Shown here piece by piece: positions 57,457 through 64,000 of a DNA stretch of 64,000 bases. The notes under the pieces are model-generated. The model was not told the origin of the DNA. It searched no databases and saw only the letters and a list, made by a program, of their open reading frames with translations. The translations under genes and the position numbers were made by a program. This DNA comes from Gemmatimonadaceae bacterium (GTDB taxonomy: Bacteria; Gemmatimonadota; Gemmatimonadetes; Gemmatimonadales; Gemmatimonadaceae), in contig DATNEW010000009.1 of the NCBI GenBank assembly GCA_035606695.1, positions 124,001 to 188,000 of the forward strand, written 5' to 3'. Each line of letters starts with the position of its first letter. Position 1 is the first letter of the stretch.

Positions 57457-59586
57457 TCACGACGAGAACCGCCCCTTCAGCAGCGCGCGGAGATCGATCG
57501 CCGGCTCCTGCTGCGGCGGTAGCTCCGCCGCGGCCGGGGTTGTGGACGCCGGCTCCTGCGGAACGACCCGCTGCATCTTCTCGCGCACGCCGCGATCGAG
57601 AAAACGCGACAGCTGATCCATCGAGTAGTCCTGGCCGCGCCGCGTGGCGTACACGTTGAGCGGGTACGTCACCGCGAGATGATTGCGCGCGCGCGTCATG
57701 GCGACATACATCAGGCGGCGTTCTTCCTCGAGCTGATCTTCGTCGCCGAGTGAGCGGGAGGAGGGAAACCAGCCGTCGACGGCCCAGAGGACGAAGACCG
57801 CGTCCCATTCCTTTCCCTTGGCGCTGTGCACCGTGCTGATGACGAGCGCGTCCTCGTCGCTGTCGGCGCCGCTCCCGAGGTCTTGCGTGTTGGACGGCGG
57901 CTCGAGCGCGATCGCGGCGAGGAAGGTCGAACGATTGGGATAGCCCGCCGCGATCACCCGCAGCTGGTCGAGGTCCGCCAGCCGCGGCTCCGCCCGATCG
58001 TAGCGCTCGGCGAGCACCTTGTCGTAGAGGGCGCGAATCTCGTCGATCTCGGGGCCGACGCCGCCCGCGTCGCTCTCGTCGTCTTCGGCCCGACGAATCG
58101 CGCGCAGCCGGCGAAGCAGGTCGGACAGACCGCGGTGCGCGTCGCGCGCGCGCGCCGGCGGCACGAAGTGCGTGAACGCGTCCGGATCCCAGGCCCGCGC
58201 CGCCATGGATTCCATCATGTCGCGCGCCGTCTTGTCGCCGATGCCCGGCATGAGCATGAGAATGCGATACCAGCTCACTTCGTCGCGCGGGTTCTCGAGC
58301 ACGCGGAGGAACGCGAGCACGTCTTTGACGTGCGCGGCCTCGAGGAACTTGATGCCGCCCCACTTCTCGAAGGGGATCTTGCGGTTGGCGAGCTCGATCT
58401 CGAGATCGGCCGACATGTAGCCGGCGCGCACGAGCACGGCGATTTCGCGCAGCGGCGTGCCTTCCTCGTGTAGCTCGAGAATGCGATCGACGACGAAGCG
58501 GGTTTGTCCCTGCTCGTCGCGGGTGGTGACGAGCCAGGGCGCCTCGCCGCCCGAGCGCATGGTCCAGAGATTCTTGGTGAATCGCTCGAGTGCGCGCGAG
58601 ATGAGCGTGTTGGTGACGTCGAGGATCGGCTGCGTGGAGCGATAGTTCTGCTCGAGCGCGACGATCGTCGTGTCGGGGAAATGCCTGGGAAAATCCAGGA
58701 TGTTCCGGAAGCTGGCGCCGCGGAACGAGTATATGCTCTGCGCGTCGTCCCCGACGACCGTGATGTTGGCGTGTCCGCGGCACATGCCGCGGAGAATGCG
58801 TGCCTGGAGGAGGTTCGTGTCCTGATACTCGTCGACCAGGATGTGGTCGTGGAGGCCGGCGATGCGCTGGGCGAGCGACTCGGACTGCTCGAGCATGAGG
58901 GCCCAGAAGAGGAGGAGGTCGTCGTAGTCGACCAGGTTCCGTTCCGACTTGCGGCTCGTGTACTCGGCGAAGATGCGGACGATGTCGCGGCCGAAGTCCA
59001 GGAATTGGGGAAATTCCTGTTCGAGGATGGTCTCGACCGGCAGTTCGGTGTTCAGATGTCGTGAATATATATAGTGTAATGACTCCTTTTTGGGGAAGCG
59101 CTTCTCGTGTTTGCCGTAGCCCAGGTTGGCGCGGGCGAGCTGCATGAGATCTTCGGCGTCGCCCTGGTCCATGATGGAGAAGTCGCGCGGCAGGCCCGCT
59201 TCGGGGCCGAACTGGCGGAGGAGGCGGTGACCGGTCGCGTGGAATGTTCCGCCCTGGACGCGGGTGGAGGCGGAGCCGACGAGGCGTTCGGCGCGGCTCA
59301 GCATCTCGTGGGCGGCGCGGCGCGTGAACGTGAGCAGGAGAATGCGCTCGGGAGCGACGCCCAGGTCGATGAGGTGCGCGACGCGGTAGACGAGTGTTCG
59401 TGTCTTGCCGGTGCCGGCGCCGGCGATGATGAGGAGCGGTCCCTCGGTGTGGGTGGCGGCGGCGCCTTGTTCGGCGTTGAGCTCTCGGGCGAGGTCGCGG
59501 GTTGGGCCGTCGACGAGGCGTTCTCGCGCTGGGTAGAGGCGCGGGATGGGGTTGATGGAGTCGGGTGGGAGGGAGACGTCCGCCAT
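57457..59586 (-). CDS. UvrD/Rep-family superfamily 1 DNA helicase
   Basis: A 709-residue 3'-5' helicase. Motif I G-A-G-T-G-K-T, Ia L-L-T-F-T-R-R-A-A-H-E-M, II D-E-Y-Q-D-T-N, III G-D-D-A-Q-S-I-Y-S-F-R-G-A, IV Q-N-Y-R-S-T, V S-T-V-H-S-A-K-G-K-E-W and VI V-A-M-T-R-A-R. Works in DNA repair or replication restart. ATG 59586 preferred; a TTG 9 bp upstream is open. Close to PcrA but without its long C-terminal tail. Monocistronic. Confidence 0.93.
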   Translation of the reverse strand: MADVSLPPDSINPIPRLYPARERLVDGPTRDLARELNAEQGAAATHTEGPLLIIAGAGTGKTRTLVYRVAHLIDLGVAPERILLLTFTRRAAHEMLSRAERLVGSASTRVQGGTFHATGHRLLRQFGPEAGLPRDFSIMDQGDAEDLMQLARANLGYGKHEKRFPKKESLHYIYSRHLNTELPVETILEQEFPQFLDFGRDIVRIFAEYTSRKSERNLVDYDDLLLFWALMLEQSESLAQRIAGLHDHILVDEYQDTNLLQARILRGMCRGHANITVVGDDAQSIYSFRGASFRNILDFPRHFPDTTIVALEQNYRSTQPILDVTNTLISRALERFTKNLWTMRSGGEAPWLVTTRDEQGQTRFVVDRILELHEEGTPLREIAVLVRAGYMSADLEIELANRKIPFEKWGGIKFLEAAHVKDVLAFLRVLENPRDEVSWYRILMLMPGIGDKTARDMMESMAARAWDPDAFTHFVPPARARDAHRGLSDLLRRLRAIRRAEDDESDAGGVGPEIDEIRALYDKVLAERYDRAEPRLADLDQLRVIAAGYPNRSTFLAAIALEPPSNTQDLGSGADSDEDALVISTVHSAKGKEWDAVFVLWAVDGWFPSSRSLGDEDQLEEERRLMYVAMTRARNHLAVTYPLNVYATRRGQDYSMDQLSRFLDRGVREKMQRVVPQEPASTTPAAAELPPQQEPAIDLRALLKGRFSS

Positions 59587-60295
59587 GCGCGACAATATAG
59601 GTTCGGGGCGCGTTCGGGGAGGGGGGACTGGAAGCGGCCCATTGTGGTGCGAAATGAGGCGTGCGCGGCCGGATGGGACGATCGTCCCCCCTGAAATTGC
59701 TGACTAAGTCGTTCGTTGGAAGCTAGTTATAGAAGGACCCTAAAGCGCGTTGTTACGCGTGTCGGGGTGCTGCGTCTTATCGGCGTTGCTCGGACCGCTG
59801 CGTCTTGAATCAGATACGAGCTGGTGAAGCTGACGCGGCGGGAGAGTCGATGGGTGGCGGGGAAACGCGCACGGTTTTGGCGTGACGCCGCGCACTGGAG
59901 TGGATGGCGGGTCGGTGCTAGGTTGTACGACCGCTGGTGAGCGTCGCCGTCCACGGTGGGTGTGGGTGTAGGAAAGGGAGCACGAAGGCCGACGCCGGCC
60001 GTATTCGATTCAGCGACGCAATACAGACAATGCAGCGTGCGAGACCGCAAACCCAAATGGGGCGCTCTGCTTGACCCCATTGAGCCCAAGGCCTATCTTG
60101 GGTTGCTTGCGGTATTCTCGCCATGCCGTTTTGTGCTGGCCAGTTTTTTACGGGGAGGGCCACGGTCCCCGAGCGGTCTGCGGTTTCCAAGCTTCACTGC
60201 AGTCGTAGCCCAGGAAGTCCAGGCGTACGTGGCATGATGTCCATTGTTGGTTGTCGTACCTGTTTTCACCTCGCATCACTTACCAAGGGGGTAAG
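59587..60295. promoter_or_regulatory. Divergent spacer and leader of Ig-like surface protein gene
   Basis: About 710 bp without a credible gene. The minus-strand helicase promoter must lie at its left end. At the right a plus-strand promoter (60071-60099) is followed by a leader of nearly 190 nt with an AGGGGG ribosome site. Nothing else recognised. Confidence 0.4.
60071..60099 (+). promoter_or_regulatory. Candidate sigma-70 promoter
   Basis: TTGACC (60071-60076), a 17-bp spacer, TATCTT (60094-60099). It points at the surface lipoprotein gene about 190 bp downstream. Confidence 0.5.
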
Positions 60296-63200
60296 ATGCA
60301 ACGCGTAGTTCGTTCTACTTTGGTGGGGCTCCTGACCATCGCCGGCATCACTGCCTGTGGCGACAAGGTCACGGTTCCGCCCGCTCAGACCACGTTGCCG
60401 GCGGTTGATTCCGTTGTGCACCAGGTCACGGTCTCGCCGCCGGCGGTGACCATGAATGTCGGTGATAAGGTGACCCTCGCTGCGTCGGTGGACGCGGGCG
60501 CGGGCGTCACGGTTCGTACGGTCACGTGGTCGTCGTCGAATACGGCGGTCGCCACGGTTGACGCGAACGGCACGGTGACGGCGGTCGCCGCTGGTAATGC
60601 CACGGTTATCGCGAAGTCGAATGCCAACAACGCGGTGCAGGGTGCGGCCGCGATCACGGTCAATGGCGGGCCTGGCCAAGGCGCGCTTGCGACGGTAACG
60701 ATCTCGACGATCAACAGCACCAACTGCTCGACCGGCGTGTGCAGCTCGGTCCCGGCGAATCTGGCCGCGGTGACGGGTCAGCTCGACGTGACGCTGAACG
60801 TTGATCCGGGCGCGCAGAAGCTTTCCGAAGTCGACCTCCTGTTGAACTGCAACGCCGCGGGCAACTTCCCGGCGTCGAGCGACACCATCGTCGCGAAGCA
60901 GACGCTTTCGAGCGGTAACGTTGCCCCGGTCGCGGAAGCGGCTTCGGCGCCGGTGACCCTCAGCTTCAACACGGCGGCGTTTGACAGCACCACGGGCGCC
61001 CGGTTCCGCAACGGCCAGTGCCAGCTCAAGGCGAAGGCGATAACGACGACCGGCACGACGGTGGCTTCGTCGGCTCAGCAGCTGACGCTCGCCAACGCGG
61101 ACGTGCTCGCGGGCTCCGTGACGTCCACCGCGACGCAGACCGACCTCAATGGTCTCGCGTGGCATGGTGGCAGCGTGACGATCAAGGTGATTCCGGTCTT
61201 CTTCACCGCCGGCCGTAATGTTGCCTCGGTGAACATCACATATGAAGGAAAGACCACGAACGTCACGACGGCGACTGCCGGTGCGTTCTCGGCGACCTTC
61301 AATGATGACAACTCGGGCGGCACGGCCAACAGCGGCGATCCGCTCGATATCGACGGCATCACCGACGCGAACTCGCAGAACAAGATCGTCATCTCGGCGA
61401 TCGACAATAACGGCAACTCGTTCCAGAACGCGTTCGTCGGCGGCACCAACCCCTGCACCGTGCTCTGCTCGCAGACCTCGGTCAGCGCGGGCGCGCCGCA
61501 GAACCTGTTCAGCGCCACGAGCCCGTTCCGTCTCGACACGCAGAAGCCGTTGGCTGGCTCTCTCGCCGTCAAGAACAACACGCTGCAGAACACCGGTAGC
61601 ACCGGCTTCGTCAACGGCAGCTTCCGCTTCGTCGCGGATTCGGCCGCGGGCTTCATCGGCCCGAACGCTGGTACGCTGCTCGCGAACGGTCCGGCCTGCG
61701 CAGGTAACAACGGCACGACCAACCCGGTGACCTGCAACTTTGATAACGGCGGCGTCGACAAGGTGACTGTTACCTTCCAGGCGGCCCCGGCCGGCACGAG
61801 CAAGACCAGCACGTCGTGGAAGAACGTCACGAGCCCGACCGGTATCAACGATACGAACACCGGCACGGGCGAGATCTTCCGCATGCTCACGGCGGACGTG
61901 CTCGGCAACACCGATACGTCGGCCACCACGTCGTTCGGCGTCGATACGTCGATCCCGAGCAGCGTGTTCACGTCGGGTACGGCTGATTCGTCGACGTTCA
62001 AGACGGCGGCCACCCCCGGTGGCTTCTTCTTCACGATCTCGGACGCTGGTTCGGGCCTCGGCACGTTTGCCGGCGGCAACAGCATCCTGGTCGCGCAGAG
62101 CCGTCAGACGGGCGCGAGCACGTCGTCCTCCACGCTCTCGAACTTCGAGAACAAGGTGTACTCGAACAACGCGAACGCGGCTCGCCCGGGTGAAACGCTG
62201 GTTCTGGGTTATATCCCCACGGACGGCTCGCCGTGCTTGATCGGCCGCTTCAACGCCGGTGGCGCTGGCACGTCGACGTTCGGCCAGTTCAACGTCCCGG
62301 TATTCGCCGCGAACGGCACGCAGGTTGGTGCTTGCACCGCGGTTCCCTTCACGCCGCTTCCGTCGCCAACCGGCGTCGAGATTCCGTCGGGTAACGCGAT
62401 CGGCTTGATCCGCACCATCGTCGCCCCGACCGACCAGGCGGGCAACGTGGGCACGATCTTCCGCGCCTCGATCTACGTCGACGGCCAGGCTCCGGTCATT
62501 CAGAACGTCGACATGCCGGGCACGATCGCCGGTAACGCGACGGTTGCCTTCCCGGTCGGCGTCACCGACTCGCTGCCGGCGAGCGGCACGAGCGGCACGA
62601 GCGTCAACGCTGCTGGCGACATCACCTCGGCGATCGCTCGCGTGAACTACTCGGCGGGTGGTAGCAACAACGTTCCGGCCTCTGGCCCGACGGGTGGTAT
62701 CACGCTGCAGTACACGCCGGATAGCTCGATGGGCAAGCCCTTCGACAACGTCCTGACGCGCTTGCTGACGGCGACGAATCCGTCGGTCTCGAACTTCATC
62801 AAGACGCTGTTCGTCTCTGCCGGTGGCAACACGCCGCCGTCCGCAACGGCTTCGCCGAACGCCGCCTCCATCTCGTTCTTCGCGTCTGACGCGGCGAACA
62901 ACTGGAGCACCGGTGTGACCGAGCCGCTCAGCACGGCGCAGGGTGCAATTCCGACCCAGATCACCGGTACCAACACGGTGTTCTCGAGCAGCACCGTGAC
63001 CCGCACGTTCACGGGCGGCTTTGACGCCACGATCAGCCCGTCGACGATCAGCAACTGCCCGAAGGCTGGCTGCACGGGTGGCGCTGCTCCGAGCGCCGCG
63101 ACGGCCACGACCATCACGGCTACGGCCAGCGGTGCGACCGGCACGTTCGTCAATCCGTTCTCGGTCGTTCAGGTCTGGTACCGCGCTCAGGGTACCACCG

Positions 63201-63442
63201 ACGCATTCGTCTTCGCGGGCAACGCCGTTGCCGGCAATCCGATTGAAGGCGGCGGCGCACGTACGATCCAGTACACGTTCACCTTCGATCCGCCGGCAGT
63301 TACCCCGGCGTCGCCTGAAGCGCCGACCGGCCGCAGCTTGACCGTCAACGCCGCGGGCATCGATTACATCGTCATCGGTATCAATTCGAACGGTGACGCG
63401 GTCGCGACCCCGATCCACACGATCGGTATCGCCAACCCGTAA
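60296..63442 (+). CDS. Large surface lipoprotein with Big_2 Ig-like domain
   Basis: A 1048-residue exported protein. Signal peptide and lipobox I-T-A-C (Cys21), then a Big_2 domain (about 45-125; V-T-V-S-P-P-A-V-T-M-N-V-G-D with W-S-S-S-N-T-A-V-A-T-V-D). About 900 residues follow, rich in Thr/Ser/Gly/Asn and low in Lys, which look like tandem beta-sandwich modules with paired cysteines. No catalytic motif. Likely an adhesin or surface-layer component. ATG 60296 follows AGGGGGTAAG. The gene is flanked by an upstream promoter and a strong terminator. Confidence 0.75.
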   Translation: MQRVVRSTLVGLLTIAGITACGDKVTVPPAQTTLPAVDSVVHQVTVSPPAVTMNVGDKVTLAASVDAGAGVTVRTVTWSSSNTAVATVDANGTVTAVAAGNATVIAKSNANNAVQGAAAITVNGGPGQGALATVTISTINSTNCSTGVCSSVPANLAAVTGQLDVTLNVDPGAQKLSEVDLLLNCNAAGNFPASSDTIVAKQTLSSGNVAPVAEAASAPVTLSFNTAAFDSTTGARFRNGQCQLKAKAITTTGTTVASSAQQLTLANADVLAGSVTSTATQTDLNGLAWHGGSVTIKVIPVFFTAGRNVASVNITYEGKTTNVTTATAGAFSATFNDDNSGGTANSGDPLDIDGITDANSQNKIVISAIDNNGNSFQNAFVGGTNPCTVLCSQTSVSAGAPQNLFSATSPFRLDTQKPLAGSLAVKNNTLQNTGSTGFVNGSFRFVADSAAGFIGPNAGTLLANGPACAGNNGTTNPVTCNFDNGGVDKVTVTFQAAPAGTSKTSTSWKNVTSPTGINDTNTGTGEIFRMLTADVLGNTDTSATTSFGVDTSIPSSVFTSGTADSSTFKTAATPGGFFFTISDAGSGLGTFAGGNSILVAQSRQTGASTSSSTLSNFENKVYSNNANAARPGETLVLGYIPTDGSPCLIGRFNAGGAGTSTFGQFNVPVFAANGTQVGACTAVPFTPLPSPTGVEIPSGNAIGLIRTIVAPTDQAGNVGTIFRASIYVDGQAPVIQNVDMPGTIAGNATVAFPVGVTDSLPASGTSGTSVNAAGDITSAIARVNYSAGGSNNVPASGPTGGITLQYTPDSSMGKPFDNVLTRLLTATNPSVSNFIKTLFVSAGGNTPPSATASPNAASISFFASDAANNWSTGVTEPLSTAQGAIPTQITGTNTVFSSSTVTRTFTGGFDATISPSTISNCPKAGCTGGAAPSAATATTITATASGATGTFVNPFSVVQVWYRAQGTTDAFVFAGNAVAGNPIEGGGARTIQYTFTFDPPAVTPASPEAPTGRSLTVNAAGIDYIVIGINSNGDAVATPIHTIGIANP

Positions 63443-63483
63443 TCGACGGTCGGAAGTACAGCACGAAATAGCAGCACGTAGTG

Positions 63484-63520
63484 AACTGGGCTCCGCCGAA
63501 AGGCGGGGCCCAGTTTTTTT
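63484..63520 (+). terminator. Strong intrinsic terminator after surface lipoprotein gene
   Basis: A 14-bp stem (63484-63497 with 63502-63515) with one G-T wobble and a GAAA loop, followed by T5. Confidence 0.95.
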
Positions 63521-63545
63521 GCGCCCGCACGAAATACGAGAACAC

Positions 63546-63576
63546 AAAAAAGGCGCGGAGCATTTGCTCCACGCCT
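63546..63576 (-). terminator. Intrinsic terminator for the minus-strand lipoprotein gene
   Basis: Arms 63551-63561 and 63566-63576 pair with one mismatch; followed on the minus strand by T6. Confidence 0.85.
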
Positions 63577-63611
63577 CGTTCGTTCCAACGTCCTACGACA
63601 TCAAGACCACA

Positions 63612-64000
63612 TTACTTCGGCGGCAATGCGATCTTGTTCGCCGTCGCCAGGCTATCCCAGTAGTCCCAGCCCTTGCCGACCACCTTGTTGTTCAAGAGCA
63701 CGATCGGCGTCAGCTTCCGCAGCGGAATCGTATCCGTTTTGCCACGAACCGCATTCACCGGCGGTGCCTTCTTGTTGCTCGGGTCGAAGTACAACACCTC
63801 GTACGTCTTACCGCTGATCAGGTACTGCGCGCGCGAGTATACGTTCGGCAATGAATCCGGCGGGGCATCGGGCTTCATGTCGTGCGCCAGGATCGACACC
63901 GCGGAATCGCGGCTGATGCCCGTATCCACGGCCTTCACCCGCTTGTCCTCACACGCAGCGAGCACCGATACGGCCGACAGCGCCGCGAACATCCATCCCC
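63612..64000 (-). CDS. Putative lipoprotein, 5' end uncertain or beyond window
   Basis: At least 126 residues from ATG 63992. The N-terminal part L-S-A-V-S-V-L-A-A-C is a lipobox, but no positively charged n-region precedes it after that ATG, and the frame stays open to the window edge. The real start is therefore probably outside. The mature part has Y-E-V-L-Y-F-D-P-S-N-K-K and T-P-I-V-L-L-N-N-K-V-V-G-K-G-W, a small soluble domain not assigned to a family; similar short lipoproteins often occur in these genomes. Has its own terminator. Confidence 0.6.
   Translation of the reverse strand, partial: GWMFAALSAVSVLAACEDKRVKAVDTGISRDSAVSILAHDMKPDAPPDSLPNVYSRAQYLISGKTYEVLYFDPSNKKAPPVNAVRGKTDTIPLRKLTPIVLLNNKVVGKGWDYWDSLATANKIALPPK

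Noticed and set aside
60266-63547. 1093-aa minus-strand ORF opposite the surface lipoprotein gene
   Set aside because: Arg-rich composition without any domain; an artefact of the codon usage of the real plus-strand gene, which has a signal peptide, promoter and terminator.

Overview
The window is about 64 kb of GC-rich bacterial chromosome. The mix points to the Gemmatimonadota: a SusC/SusD-type outer-membrane pair, plug-only TonB-fold lipoproteins, Gly/Arg-rich secreted peptidases, WaaA and a compact sigma-A gene, in a Gram-negative, GC-rich background. This is inferred from gene content; there is no rRNA to confirm it.

Layout. 1-12 kb: secreted and envelope functions (M14 carboxypeptidase, SusC/SusD-like pair, S9 peptidase, GH43-like lipoprotein, membrane-anchored thioredoxin-fold protein), consistent with uptake and breakdown of peptides and polysaccharides. 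12-21.3 kb: an unusual accessory block. It holds a nitrilase-fold enzyme fused to an Ig-like domain, two CheD/CNF-fold cysteine deamidase paralogues, a remnant of a duplicated nitrilase gene between them, an operon of a ThDP 2-oxoacid decarboxylase and a flavin amine oxidase, a four-helix membrane protein, a YopT (C58)-like cysteine protease and an orphan 384-aa protein. 21.4-29.0 kb: a genomic island integrated in tRNA-Pro(CGG), bounded by a 47-bp direct repeat and carrying an EcoRII-type (CCWGG) restriction-modification system, Vsr, regulators, a RepA-like ATPase, an excisionase-like protein and a tyrosine recombinase. 29.0-29.8 kb: the rest of a five-tRNA operon with a near-consensus promoter.

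30-43 kb: a housekeeping arm. It contains a primary sigma factor, an MlaF-like ATPase, a Nudix hydrolase, an AraC-type regulator, an F1-ATPase operon atpAGDC without Fo genes, plug-domain lipoproteins, a receiver protein and a GGDEF/EAL protein. 43-60 kb: waaA, a DsbA-like lipoprotein, an ExbB-like channel, TPM/nucleotidyltransferase/LemA genes, the dnaE-accA-ricT-metG operon, a predicted aminopeptidase, a DGPF-domain protein and a UvrD-type helicase. 60-64 kb: a large Ig-like surface lipoprotein and a partial lipoprotein gene.

The most striking non-coding feature is a pair of about 280-bp elements (33188-33473 and 42911-43189). They lie in opposite orientation, have long terminal inverted repeats and enclose two hairpins each. 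Both lie exactly between convergent genes. Two other, unrelated palindromic elements occupy two further convergent junctions. The strongest candidate for an undescribed protein system is the 12-21 kb block with its tandemly duplicated nitrilase/CheD-like module.
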